From the NCBI RefSeq assembly GCF_019973735.1, contig NZ_AP024463.1, positions 1,240,001 through 1,304,000 of the forward strand: a stretch of 64,000 nucleotides of DNA, written 5' to 3'. The first letter of the stretch is position 1. Each line of letters starts with the position of its first letter. The notes below the pieces were generated by a model, which did not search any database, was not told the origin of the DNA, and worked only from the letters and a program-made list of their open reading frames with translations. Made by a program: the position numbers and the translations under genes. Source of the stretch: Arachnia rubra (lineage in GTDB: Bacteria; Actinomycetota; Actinomycetes; Propionibacteriales; Propionibacteriaceae). Positions 36,482-45,854 of the stretch are shown piece after piece.

Positions 36482-38326
36482 ATGCCTGCGCTGCGTTCCC
36501 GCACGTCCACTCATGGTCGCAACATGGCCGGCGCCCGTGCGCTCTGGCGCGCCACGGGGATCACCGACTCTGATTTCGGCAAACCCATTATTGCGGTGGC
36601 GAACTCCTTCACGCAGTTCGTGCCTGGGCATGTCCACCTGCGCGACATGGGCAGGCTCGTCTCGGAGTCCATCAAGGAGGCCGGGGCGGTTGGCCGCGAG
36701 TTCAACACCATCGCCGTTGATGACGGTATCGCCATGGGGCATGGGGGCATGCTGTATTCGCTGCCGAGCCGGGAACTGATCGCCGACGCGGTGGAGTACA
36801 TGGTGAACGCCCACTGCGCTGACGCGTTGGTGTGTATCTCCAACTGCGACAAGATCACCCCCGGGATGCTGCTGGCCGCGCTGCGGCTCAACATCCCGAC
36901 GGTGTTCGTCTCCGGCGGGCCCATGGAGGCCGGCAAGGCCATCATCCGGGACGGGCAGGCCACGACCTCCCTCGACCTGGTCAACGCGATGACGGCCGCC
37001 GTGGACCCAGATGTCAGCGACGAGGAGCTGGGCCGCATCGAGGCCAGTGCCTGCCCCACCTGTGGTTCCTGCTCGGGGATGTTCACCGCGAACTCCATGA
37101 ACTGCCTGCTGGAGGCGATCGGCCTGGCCCAGCCTGGAAACGGCTCCACTCTCGCCACCGCGGCCGCCCGCCGCGACCTGTTCGTGAATGCGGGACGGTT
37201 GATCGTCGACCTGTGCCGCCGGTGGTACGACGAGGACGATGCCTCGGTGCTGCCGCTGTCCATCGCCACGAAGCAGGCGTTCAGCAACGCGATGCGCCTG
37301 GATGTGGCGATGGGTGGCTCCACCAACACCGTCCTGCACCTGCTGGCCGCCGCCCAGGAGGCGGCGGTGGACTTCGACCAGGACGACATCGACGCCATCT
37401 CCCGCGTCACCCCTTGCCTGTCGAAAGTGGCTCCCAACTCGGAGCGCTACTTCATGGAGGATGTCCATCGTGCTGGCGGGATTCCGGCGATCCTCGGGGA
37501 GCTGCGTCGCGGGGGGAAACTCGACGAGGATGTCCACTCGGTGCACTCGCCGTCGCTGGAGCAGTGGCTGGCTGACTGGGACATCCGCGGTGGTAGTGCG
37601 ACGGACAGGGCCATCGAGCTGTTCCACGCTGCCCCTGGCGGGGTGCGCACCACGGTTCCCTTCAGTTCCACCAATCGCTGGGAGTCTCTGGACACCGACT
37701 CCGAGTCCGGGTGCATCCGCTCCGTCGAGCATCCCTACACCACCGATGGCGGCCTGGCTGTGTTGAAGGGGAACCTCGCCCCCGACGGGGCGATCGTGAA
37801 GACCGCGGGTGTGCCGGAACACCAATGGGATTTCACGGGAACCGCCTTCGTCACCGAATCCCAGGAGGAGGCCGTGGAGTCCATCCTCGGCAAGAAGGTG
37901 AAGGAGGGAGACGTCGTCATCGTCCGCTACGAGGGCCCCAAGGGCGGCCCGGGGATGCAGGAGATGCTGTATCCGACGTCTTATCTGAAGGGACTGGGCC
38001 TTGGACCCAAGTGCGCGCTCATCACCGATGGGCGCTTCTCGGGCGGGTCCTCAGGGCTGTCCATCGGGCATGTCTCCCCCGAGGCGGCCTCCGGGGGCCC
38101 GATCGCCTTGGTGCGCACCGGCGACGAGATCACCATCTCCATCCCCAACCGGTTGATCTCGCTGAATGTTCCCGATGAGGAACTCGCTGCCCGGCGCGCG
38201 GAGCTGGAGACCGGCGGGGGTTACCGGCCTGCGACCCGTCAGCGGCAGGTCTCGACTGCGCTGAAGATCTACGGCTCCCTGGCACAGTCGGCGGACAAGG
38301 GGGCGTCGCGTCGTTTCGACGGCTGA
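36482..38326 (+). CDS. ilvD: Dihydroxy-acid dehydratase
   Basis: A 614-residue iron-sulfur enzyme of valine, isoleucine and leucine synthesis. The cluster cysteines are in NCDKITPGM and in [18 protein letters not shown], and the C-terminal domain has [12 protein letters not shown] and [23 protein letters not shown]. It has the full length for the family. Its 3' end overlaps the convergent VTT gene by 58 bases. No other branched-chain gene is nearby. Confidence 0.96.
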   Translation: MPALRSRTSTHGRNMAGARALWRATGITDSDFGKPIIAVANSFTQFVPGHVHLRDMGRLVSESIKEAGAVGREFNTIAVDDGIAMGHGGMLYSLPSRELIADAVEYMVNAHCADALVCISNCDKITPGMLLAALRLNIPTVFVSGGPMEAGKAIIRDGQATTSLDLVNAMTAAVDPDVSDEELGRIEASACPTCGSCSGMFTANSMNCLLEAIGLAQPGNGSTLATAAARRDLFVNAGRLIVDLCRRWYDEDDASVLPLSIATKQAFSNAMRLDVAMGGSTNTVLHLLAAAQEAAVDFDQDDIDAISRVTPCLSKVAPNSERYFMEDVHRAGGIPAILGELRRGGKLDEDVHSVHSPSLEQWLADWDIRGGSATDRAIELFHAAPGGVRTTVPFSSTNRWESLDTDSESGCIRSVEHPYTTDGGLAVLKGNLAPDGAIVKTAGVPEHQWDFTGTAFVTESQEEAVESILGKKVKEGDVVIVRYEGPKGGPGMQEMLYPTSYLKGLGLGPKCALITDGRFSGGSSGLSIGHVSPEAASGGPIALVRTGDEITISIPNRLISLNVPDEELAARRAELETGGGYRPATRQRQVSTALKIYGSLAQSADKGASRRFDG

Positions 38327-38790
38327 TCGCCACGGTGACGTCCCAGCAGGTTGAAACCGATCACCGCCACAGCGACCACGACTAGCCCGGCGACCGTCAG
38401 CACCGGGCTGTGCTCCCAGGCCTGGGAGATGACCACCAGGCTGATCATCCCGCCAGTGCCCCAGATGAATGCCCAGATGACGCAGCCCACGATCACCGCG
38501 GGCAGGTAGCGGCGCAGCGGCATCCGCGCCACCCCCGCAGCCAGGCTGACCATGGTCTGGAGCCCGACTACCAGGAAGCTGAGGGTGACGGCGGCTGGTC
38601 CCCAGCGGTTCAGCCACGAACAGCCGACGCGGTATAGCCGGGTCTCCAGTATGCGTTTCCAGCGTGTGTGGCTTGTGCCGGTGATGATGCCCCTCCCGAG
38701 CCAGTAGGTGCCGTTCGAGCGTGCCATGACTATGCAGAACAGGCTCAGGAGCATCAACTCATACGGCAGCTGCCAGTCCTGGGGATGCAT
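38269..38790 (-). CDS. Short VTT/DedA-like membrane protein
   Basis: A 173-residue membrane protein with about four hydrophobic helices. The core [32 protein letters not shown] matches the DedA/VTT domain. However, the preceding R-x-x-P-G-x-R signature with two essential arginines is SFLVVGLQ here, so both are missing. The N-terminus is also shorter than usual. ATG 38790 has GAGAGGA in front. A lipid scramblase-like role for the family is known, but activity here is doubtful. Confidence 0.7.
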   Translation of the reverse strand: MHPQDWQLPYELMLLSLFCIVMARSNGTYWLGRGIITGTSHTRWKRILETRLYRVGCSWLNRWGPAAVTLSFLVVGLQTMVSLAAGVARMPLRRYLPAVIVGCVIWAFIWGTGGMISLVVISQAWEHSPVLTVAGLVVVAVAVIGFNLLGRHRGDQPSKRRDAPLSADCAREP

Positions 38791-38949
38791 GGCGTCCTCT
38801 CGCATCAGGGAACGGGATAATTTTAGGACACCCTCAATGAGCCCGGGATAGTGTTACCGCTGCCCATGAACCGCTTCAGAGAGTGTGCCCGCAGCCGGGA
38901 CACCCGTATTGTTGCCGGTTTGCTAGGTTGAATCCCGGAGGTGGGCTGC

Positions 38950-39810
38950 ATGGCTGATATTGAAGATTTCGATCTGGACAAAACCACCAAGCAAGCGTGG
39001 GCGGACTTCACTGAGAGGCTCGCCGATGTGCTGTCGGTGATGGATGCCAGCGCCGACCTGACCATCTCTGCCGTCAGCAGTCAGGACTCTCGCGAGGCAC
39101 ACCCCGCGGTGCGGTTCTCGGCGGTCGAGCCGGGGATCGTCGAGGCTACTCTCGTCGGCGTCGATTCCCCACAGCTTGAGGAGCTCGGCTGGGCTGCCTC
39201 CCCCCAGGGTTTCACCGCCAGGCGGGACCAGGAGGAGGCCGGTGAGCTGGCGAATCTCACCACCGCCACCATGACCGAGATCGTGGGGGTGCTGCACCCG
39301 ATCTTCCTGGAACCTGACCAGCTCGCGGAGTTGCTGACAGCCAGCGATGGCGGCCTGACCCCACCGGCTCCCGGAACCTATGGCGTTGTGCTCCCCAGCA
39401 GCCAGGCCCAGCTCGACTCGATTGTCGACGCCGAACTGGAACAGATGTTCGGGCATCCGGCTCTGCGTAATGCCGCGGGGGAGGTCGCCATCCGCGTCGG
39501 CTCCACGATGGTGTTCTGCCGCTCCACCCCGGATTTCAAGGAACTGGTGTTGTTCGCGGCGCTCGTCCACGATGTCAATGGCCGTTCCCGGGCCTGCGAG
39601 GTGCTCAACGACCTGAATGTGGAGTCCCGCTACTGCCGTTTCGCCCTGCACAGGGATCGCGTTTTCGTCCAGGTCTCGGTTCCCGCCCAGCCCTTCGTCC
39701 CCCGGCACCTGAGGCAGGCCCTCGAATCCATCTCCCAGGTGGCGGACGGTATCGATGACGACCTGGCCCACAAGTTGGGCGGACGCACCACCTTCCCGTC
39801 CGCGGGCTGA
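38950..39810 (+). CDS. YbjN/TY-Chap-like two-domain protein
   Basis: A 286-residue cytoplasmic acidic protein. The first half (about 10-110, with WADFTERLADVLSVM and ELGWAASPQGF) looks like the actinobacterial type III secretion chaperone-like (TY-Chap) domain. The second half (about 125-275, with VFCRSTPDFKELVLFAALVHDV and LNDLNVESRYCRFALHRDRVFVQVSVP) resembles YbjN. Such proteins are thought to bind peptides, and their function is not settled. GGAGGTG precedes ATG 38950. Family call by eye. Confidence 0.6.
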   Translation: MADIEDFDLDKTTKQAWADFTERLADVLSVMDASADLTISAVSSQDSREAHPAVRFSAVEPGIVEATLVGVDSPQLEELGWAASPQGFTARRDQEEAGELANLTTATMTEIVGVLHPIFLEPDQLAELLTASDGGLTPPAPGTYGVVLPSSQAQLDSIVDAELEQMFGHPALRNAAGEVAIRVGSTMVFCRSTPDFKELVLFAALVHDVNGRSRACEVLNDLNVESRYCRFALHRDRVFVQVSVPAQPFVPRHLRQALESISQVADGIDDDLAHKLGGRTTFPSAG

Positions 39811-39899
39811 ATGTGCCGTTCTGCCACCAGCTGGTGTCCGGGTAGGTCTGAACCTGGGGACGATATCGATATGGTGCGCGGACTGTCGTCGTCAGACAC

Positions 39900-39905
39900 T
39901 AGAGT
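39900..39905 (+). promoter_or_regulatory. -10 box of the PNPOx-like gene
   Basis: TAGAGT ends 6 bases before ATG 39912, which suggests a leaderless transcript. Confidence 0.45.
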
Positions 39906-39911
39906 TCTCCC

Positions 39912-40307
39912 ATGGCTGAGGTCACATACTTCGAACGGCTGGACGTTCCCGAGTGCCTGCGCCTGCTGGGGGGCGGCGGGGTCGGGCGTGTGGTCTGGCA
40001 GGGAGCTGACGGCTTGACCGTGCTTCCCGTGAACTACCGGCTGATCAACGGTGCAGTGGTTTTCCACACCAGTCCCGCATCCCCGCTGGCGCGGCTCGCT
40101 GAACCCACGCAGGTGGCTTTCCAGGTAGATGAGATCGACCACGGCACCGCGGTCGGGTGGTCGGTGCTGGTCCGGGGGACAAGCGGGCCCAGCGAGGTTG
40201 CCGGATCCGTCAGTTTCCTGGCGCACAACCAGCCGGTCAGCGTGGCGGTGAATGTTGAAGAAGTGACGGGCCGGGTGATTTCCGGCAATCCAGTGCCCCA
40301 GAGTTGA
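39912..40307 (+). CDS. Pyridoxamine 5'-phosphate oxidase-like flavin/F420-binding protein
   Basis: A 131-residue split-barrel protein of the short PNPOx-like group (ECLRLLGGGGVGRVVWQGADGLTVLPVNYRL, then HTSPASPLARLAEPTQVAFQVDEID). These bind FMN or F420 and reduce varied substrates or serve as sensors; the substrate is unknown. It lies 10 bases before the Usp gene, so the two probably share an mRNA. Such pairs are common in actinobacterial stress and dormancy regulons. Confidence 0.8.
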   Translation: MAEVTYFERLDVPECLRLLGGGGVGRVVWQGADGLTVLPVNYRLINGAVVFHTSPASPLARLAEPTQVAFQVDEIDHGTAVGWSVLVRGTSGPSEVAGSVSFLAHNQPVSVAVNVEEVTGRVISGNPVPQS

Positions 40308-40317
40308 GGAGGATGAC

Positions 40318-41190
40318 ATGGAGGACCGCAAGCTCATAGTGGTGGGTGTCGATGGCAGTGAGGATGGTCTGCGCGCCGTCAAATACGGCGCCAGCTTCGC
40401 CGCTGAGATCGATGGTGAGCTGCTGCTGGTGCACGCCGTCGACGATGCCATGCTGGCTGGGGCATGGGGTGTTGTCTACGACCCGGAGGTGCTGCAGAAC
40501 GCAGGAGTCAGCGCCAACGAGGCCGCCGCCACCAAAGCCCGTGAGACTGGCCTGGGGGAGGAACGTATCCGCACCGAGGTGGTGCTCGGATCACCTGGCG
40601 GGGTATTGGGCCGGCTCAGCGAGGTGGCTGACCTCATCGTCGTGGGCAGACGCTCTGTCTCTGGGCTGGAGCGGATGTTCGTCGGCTCCACAAGTGTCTC
40701 CGTTGTGGCCGGCTCCCACTGCCCTGTGCTGGTGATCTCGGCTGCGGCCCATCCGCAGGATGTGGGGCATAAGAAGCTGATCGGGGTCGGGCTCAACACC
40801 AGCCGGGTGAATCGTTCCACGCTGACCGCGGGTTTTGAGCAGGCCCAATTGCTCGGGGCGCGGCTTGAGATCGTCCATGCCCTGCAGCCGCCCATCGGGC
40901 TGTTCGGCCCGAAACTCGGGCCTGCCGACCTGGAGGAGCTGATCCGTTTCACCGGGGGCGGCATCGAGGCGATGGCAGTGGAGCAGGCCAAAACCTTCCC
41001 GGATGTTCCTTACGAGGTGGCGGTCGTGGCGGCCACCCCGATCAACGAGTTCGTGACACGCTCGGAGAATTACGACCTGCTTGTGCTGGGCGCTGGCGAG
41101 GAGGCTATCCCGGGGTTCGGGCTGGGAGGCCTGCTGCGTGGCTTGATGGCCCATTCGCTGTGTCCGCTATACATCACCCACGGTAAGTGA
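40318..41190 (+). CDS. Tandem universal stress protein
   Basis: A 290-residue protein with two Usp domains (about 1-145 and 152-290). The first keeps an ATP-binding pattern (VVGRRSVSGLERMFVGSTS); the second is less conserved (LVLGAGEEAIPGFGLGGLL). AGGAGGA precedes ATG 40318. Two-domain ATP-binding Usps act in stress and slow growth in mycobacteria (family knowledge). The stop overlaps hrpA by 4 bases. Confidence 0.9.
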   Translation: MEDRKLIVVGVDGSEDGLRAVKYGASFAAEIDGELLLVHAVDDAMLAGAWGVVYDPEVLQNAGVSANEAAATKARETGLGEERIRTEVVLGSPGGVLGRLSEVADLIVVGRRSVSGLERMFVGSTSVSVVAGSHCPVLVISAAAHPQDVGHKKLIGVGLNTSRVNRSTLTAGFEQAQLLGARLEIVHALQPPIGLFGPKLGPADLEELIRFTGGGIEAMAVEQAKTFPDVPYEVAVVAATPINEFVTRSENYDLLVLGAGEEAIPGFGLGGLLRGLMAHSLCPLYITHGK

Positions 41191-44100
41191 ACCAGCAGCC
41201 ACACCTCACCTTCGATCCGGCGCTTCCGATCTCAGCGGAGGCGCCGTTGATCGCCTCCCTGATCCGCGACCACCAGGTGGTTGTGGTCGCCGGCGAGACC
41301 GGATCGGGAAAGACCACCCAGCTCCCGAAGATCTGCCTGCTGGCGGGACGGGAACGGATCGCCCACACGCAGCCGAGAAGAATCGCCGCCCGTACGGTCG
41401 CGCACCGGATCGCGGAGGAATGCGGGACGCAGCTCGGGGAATTCGTCGGATATCAGGTGCGGTTCACCCGGAGGGTTAGCCACGCGACCCGCATCAAGGT
41501 GATGACCGACGGTGTGCTGCTCAGCGAGCTGGCTCACGACCGCGACCTGAGGCGCTACGACACGATCATCATCGACGAGGCCCATGAACGCAGCCTCAAT
41601 ATCGACTTCCTGCTGGGCTACCTCAAGCAGCTCCTGGCGCGTAGACCGGAGCTGCGGGTGGTCGTTACCTCAGCGACCATCGACACTGCCCGGTTCGCCG
41701 CCCACTTCGGCGATGCGCCGGTCGTCGAGGTGTCCGGACGCACCCACCCGGTGGAGGTCCGCTACCAGCCTGCCGGGGAGGGAATCGACGAGGTGGACGC
41801 CATCGCCATGGCTGTCGAGGAACTGGCGGCCACCACCTCCTCGGGGGATGTGCTGGTGTTCCTGTCCGGGGAACGGGAGATCCGGGATGCCGCGGACGCC
41901 ATCCGGGCGTTGAAGCTGTCCGGCTGGGAGACGGTACCCCTGTATGCGCGGCTGGCTGCGGCTGACCAGCAGAAGGTGTTTCAGTCACACGCAGGCAGGC
42001 GCGTGATCTTGGCGACGAACGTCGCGGAGACCTCGATCACCGTGCCGGGAATCCGCTTCGTGATCGACACCGGCACAGCCCGCATCTCCCGCTACTCGGC
42101 ACGCACCAAGGTGCAGCGGCTGCCGATCGAACCGGTCTCGCAGGCCAGCGCAAACCAGCGGGCCGGCCGCTGTGGCAGGCTCGGCCCCGGCGTCGCGATC
42201 CGGCTGTACAGCCAGGAGGACTTCGCTTCCCGCCCCGAGTTCACTGAGCCGGAGATCCTGCGCACGAACCTAGCCACCGTCATCCTCCAGATGGCGCAGG
42301 CGGGGCTGGGGGATGTCGAGAGCTTTCCCTTCGTCGAGGCCCCGGTGGCCTCGCAGATCAGCGACGGCCTGCGGGTGCTGCAGGAGCTCGGCGCCATCAA
42401 GCCGCGCCGCCGCCGTGAACAGGTCAGGCTCACCCGCGTGGGGCGGCTGCTGGCGAGGATGCCTGTCGACCCGCGGCTCGGCCGGATGCTCATCGAGGGT
42501 GCCCGGCGTGGTGCCCTGCACCAGGTTCAGGTGATTGTCGCCGGACTGACCGTGCCCGACGTGCGGGAACGCCCCACAGACAACCAGCAGGCCGCCGATG
42601 AGCTGCACCGGCGTTTCAGCCAGCCAGTCGTCGCCGAACCGGAGCCTGAGGGCACAGAGCCGAGACGTCACACCGTGCACACTGGGACCCGGCCTGGGAA
42701 ACAGCCGAGAGGGTCCTTGGCGGGAGGTGACTTCGAGGCTTTGCTGAACGTCTGGGACTATCTGCGGGGTCAGCGCCGGAAGCTGTCGGGCAGCGCTTTC
42801 CGCAAACTCTGCCGTGCGGAGTTCCTGCACTTCGTGCGTTTCCGGGAGTGGGAGGATCTCGTCTCCCAGCTTCGTGAGGTCTGCCGGGAACTTGACCTGC
42901 CGGACAAAGGCACTGCCGCGATGGACGTGGTCCTCGACTGCCTGCTGACCGGCCTGCTTTCTAATATCGGATTAGCGCTGCCACCACTCCCGAGAACCCA
43001 GGGACGGCGCCGTCCCCTGACTGAGTACCAGGGGACACGTGGCGCGCGGTTCGCCATCACGCCTGGCTCGGCGTGTGCAGAGTCCACGCCGCCGCTGGTG
43101 GTGGCCTATGAGCTCGTGGAGACCTCCCGTCTGTGGGCGCGCACCGTCGCGCCGGTGACGGCTGCACAGGTAGAGCGAGCCGCCGGTGACCTGGTGACCC
43201 GCACTCTCTCCGAACCGGCCTTCTCGCCTCGCAGTGCCACGGTCATCGCCAGCGAGACCGTGAGTCTGTTCGGCGTGCTGGTCATCTCCGGACGCCGCAC
43301 CAACTACGCCGTCGCCCATCCTGAGCAGGCCCGTGCGATCTTCATCCGCACCGGGCTGGTGGAACGGGCCTGGGAGACCCGCAACCCCGTCGTAGCTGCC
43401 AATCGGTTCGCCTACGACGAGGCGGAGCGGCTCACCGACCGGATGCGTCGGCCGGAGCTGCTGATCTCCGACCAGGCTCTCTACGATTTCTACGCCACCC
43501 GGCTACCCCCCGAGGTCGTCTCCGGTGCTGCCTTCGAACGCTACCTGAAGTCCTTGGACGATGACTCAGGGCTGCGCCTGAGCCCCGCGGACTGCATGAC
43601 CGACCCCGGTGCGCTCAACATCGCTGACTTCCCCGACAGATGGGTGGTGTCGGGACTGGAGCTGCCGGTCACCTACGTCTACGACCCTGGGGCGGGCCAC
43701 GACGGTGTCACGGTCGAGGTCCGGCTGGAACAGCTGGGAGCCCTGGACCCGGCGCCCTTTACCTGGCAGGTGCCGGGGCTGCGCGAGGAACTCGCGACGG
43801 CCCTGATCCGGGGTCTTCCCAAGAGGATCCGCACAGCGTTCGTGCCTGCCCCGGATTTCGCTCGCCGTGCCGTCGCTTGGCTCCGGGAGCAGGGGGTCAG
43901 CGACACCAGCTATTTCCCAGACGCCCTCGGCAGGGCGCTCACCGCGCTCACGGGGGAGCGGGTGGCTTCTGATAACTGGCGCCTGGATGCGGTGGATCAC
44001 CACCTGCGTCCCATGTTCATCGTGTTCGAGGGCCGCCGTGAGGTGGACCGCGGCGAAGACCTAGCCGCGCTCAAGACCCGGCTCAGCGCCAAGATCGCCT

Positions 44101-44981
44101 CCCGGCTTACACGCTCCGCGGGGAGGGTCGCGACGACGGGGCAGACCGACTGGAGTTTCGGGAGGCTTCCCGTCACGCGGCGCCTCGGCGGGGGAGTGGA
44201 AGGCTATCCCTGCCTCGTGGATGAGGGGAGCAGCGTCGGGGTGCAGGTGGTGGACACATCCGTGAGGGCAGAGCGTCTCCACGCCCTGGGGGTGCGGCGC
44301 CTGCTGACCCTGGTGAATCCATCGCCGGTCCGCTGGGTGGTCTCGCACCTTGGCAACCAGGAGAAGCTCGCGCTCGGCTCCAGCCAGTACTCCTCGGTGC
44401 CGGAACTGCTTGAGGACGCCTGGCTGAAGGCCTCCGACCGGTTGTTGCGAGCGATCACGGATCCAGTGCGGGTGCGCGATGAGCAGGAGTTCCGGCGGGT
44501 GGCGGAGGCAGTGCGCGCCGATTGCCCTGAGACAACAGCCGCTGTGGTCTCGACTGCCGCGCGGGCGTTGGCGGCTCAGGCCCGGGTGGAGCGCCTGCTC
44601 GCCGGGCTGCCGGTGGACGACGAAGTGCGGCAGGACATCACCGAGCAGCTGGCCAACCTCACCTTCAGGAGATTCATCTCCGCCACGCCGGATCCGTGGT
44701 TTGACCGTGTCCCCGTCTGGGTTGGGGCCTGCGAGACCCGGCTTGTTGCGCGCGGCAAAAACCCCAGCAGGCACGAGCGGAACCGTGCCGAGATCTCGGA
44801 GCTGGAATCCCGCTACGCCGAGTTGTGCGACACGCAGCCTCCAGGCCCGCTGTCCCCCGAGGTGGAGGAGATCGCATTCCTGCTGGAGGAGTTCAGGGTC
44901 AGCCTGTTCGCACAGGGAACACGCACCCTGGTGCCTGTCTCAGCCAAACGCATCTCGCAGGCGATGGGCAGAATCGGGTGA
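41187..44981 (+). CDS. hrpA: ATP-dependent RNA helicase HrpA
   Basis: A 1264-residue DEAH-box helicase. Walker A GETGSGKT is at 36-43, the DEAH box is in IIDEAHERSLNIDFLLGYL near 130, and ATNVAETSITVPGI and QRAGRCGRLGPG form motifs V and VI. A helicase-associated domain and the large C-terminal DUF3418 region (WLREQGVSDTSYFP and following) complete the long bacterial form. The GTG start overlaps the Usp stop. It probably works in mRNA or ribosome rescue. Confidence 0.94.
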   Translation: MNQQPHLTFDPALPISAEAPLIASLIRDHQVVVVAGETGSGKTTQLPKICLLAGRERIAHTQPRRIAARTVAHRIAEECGTQLGEFVGYQVRFTRRVSHATRIKVMTDGVLLSELAHDRDLRRYDTIIIDEAHERSLNIDFLLGYLKQLLARRPELRVVVTSATIDTARFAAHFGDAPVVEVSGRTHPVEVRYQPAGEGIDEVDAIAMAVEELAATTSSGDVLVFLSGEREIRDAADAIRALKLSGWETVPLYARLAAADQQKVFQSHAGRRVILATNVAETSITVPGIRFVIDTGTARISRYSARTKVQRLPIEPVSQASANQRAGRCGRLGPGVAIRLYSQEDFASRPEFTEPEILRTNLATVILQMAQAGLGDVESFPFVEAPVASQISDGLRVLQELGAIKPRRRREQVRLTRVGRLLARMPVDPRLGRMLIEGARRGALHQVQVIVAGLTVPDVRERPTDNQQAADELHRRFSQPVVAEPEPEGTEPRRHTVHTGTRPGKQPRGSLAGGDFEALLNVWDYLRGQRRKLSGSAFRKLCRAEFLHFVRFREWEDLVSQLREVCRELDLPDKGTAAMDVVLDCLLTGLLSNIGLALPPLPRTQGRRRPLTEYQGTRGARFAITPGSACAESTPPLVVAYELVETSRLWARTVAPVTAAQVERAAGDLVTRTLSEPAFSPRSATVIASETVSLFGVLVISGRRTNYAVAHPEQARAIFIRTGLVERAWETRNPVVAANRFAYDEAERLTDRMRRPELLISDQALYDFYATRLPPEVVSGAAFERYLKSLDDDSGLRLSPADCMTDPGALNIADFPDRWVVSGLELPVTYVYDPGAGHDGVTVEVRLEQLGALDPAPFTWQVPGLREELATALIRGLPKRIRTAFVPAPDFARRAVAWLREQGVSDTSYFPDALGRALTALTGERVASDNWRLDAVDHHLRPMFIVFEGRREVDRGEDLAALKTRLSAKIASRLTRSAGRVATTGQTDWSFGRLPVTRRLGGGVEGYPCLVDEGSSVGVQVVDTSVRAERLHALGVRRLLTLVNPSPVRWVVSHLGNQEKLALGSSQYSSVPELLEDAWLKASDRLLRAITDPVRVRDEQEFRRVAEAVRADCPETTAAVVSTAARALAAQARVERLLAGLPVDDEVRQDITEQLANLTFRRFISATPDPWFDRVPVWVGACETRLVARGKNPSRHERNRAEISELESRYAELCDTQPPGPLSPEVEEIAFLLEEFRVSLFAQGTRTLVPVSAKRISQAMGRIG

Positions 44982-44985
44982 TAAT
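44980..44985 (+). promoter_or_regulatory. -10 box of tesB
   Basis: GATAAT, with TG in front as in extended -10 boxes, ends 6 bases before GTG 44992. It overlaps the hrpA stop codon and fits a leaderless transcript. Confidence 0.5.
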
Positions 44986-44991
44986 GGCCGG

Positions 44992-45831
44992 GTGCCCGCG
45001 ACCACGAAAGACCTGATCCAGCTGTTCGACCTCGTCGAGGTCGGCAAGGACAAGTTCCGGGGTCCCCAGCCGGACACGCAGTGGCAGAGACTGTTTGGCG
45101 GGCAAGTGATGGCTCAGACCCTCGTCGCAGCCATGCGAACCGTCCCCGAGAGCCGGGCGGTCCACTCCCTGCACGGTTATTTCTTGCGCCCGGGGAACCG
45201 CCGGGAGCCCTTGCGTTTCGGTGTGGAGCATATCCGTGACGGTCGCACCTTCTCGGCGCGCAGGGTGATCACCCGCCAGTACGACAGCGTGATCTTCGAC
45301 CTGAACGTCTCCTTCCAGGAGCAGGAGGAGGGCCTGACTCATTCTGCGGTACAGCCGGAGTCGGTCGCTTCGCCGGAGGAGTCGTCGTCGCTAACTCAGG
45401 CGCTGGAGGAGCGTTTCGGGACCCCGATCCGGATGCTGTCGGAGTGGGATGCCCTTGATGTCCGCCTGGCATCCACCCCCGTGCCGAGCCAGAACGGCGG
45501 GGTTATGAGGGCCTGGGTTCGTACCCAGGAACCGATGCCTGGTGACCAGCGGCTCCATTCAGCTGTGCTGGCCTACCTGACCGACCTGCTGCTGCTTAGC
45601 GTCTCGACTGTGCAGCACGAGGTCGAGTTCCTGTCTCCGCAGATACAGGCCGCCTCCATCGACCACGCCATGTGGTTCCATCGTCCGGCCCGCTGCGACG
45701 AGTGGTTGCTTTACGACATGGTCTCCCCATCGGCCTCCGGGGCTCGCGGGTTCTGCCAGGGGCGGCTGTTCCAGAACGGTCAGCTGGTTGCCTCCTGCGC
45801 CCAGGAAGGGCTGATCCGGCTCGTCGGCTGA
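44992..45831 (+). CDS. tesB: Acyl-CoA thioesterase II
   Basis: A 279-residue double hotdog protein that releases fatty acids from acyl-CoA. Typical blocks are FRGPQPDTQWQRLFGGQVMAQTL, SLHGYFLRPG, the SARRVITRQ region and the second-domain end with AMWFHRPARCDEWLLYDMVSPSASGARGFCQGRLF. GTG 44992 is chosen because the family start is DLIQLFDLVEV and a -10 box lies 6 bases upstream. The gene converges on sigB. Confidence 0.92.
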   Translation: MPATTKDLIQLFDLVEVGKDKFRGPQPDTQWQRLFGGQVMAQTLVAAMRTVPESRAVHSLHGYFLRPGNRREPLRFGVEHIRDGRTFSARRVITRQYDSVIFDLNVSFQEQEEGLTHSAVQPESVASPEESSSLTQALEERFGTPIRMLSEWDALDVRLASTPVPSQNGGVMRAWVRTQEPMPGDQRLHSAVLAYLTDLLLLSVSTVQHEVEFLSPQIQAASIDHAMWFHRPARCDEWLLYDMVSPSASGARGFCQGRLFQNGQLVASCAQEGLIRLVG

Positions 45832-45854
45832 GCCGGATCAGGGGATACGCGAGT

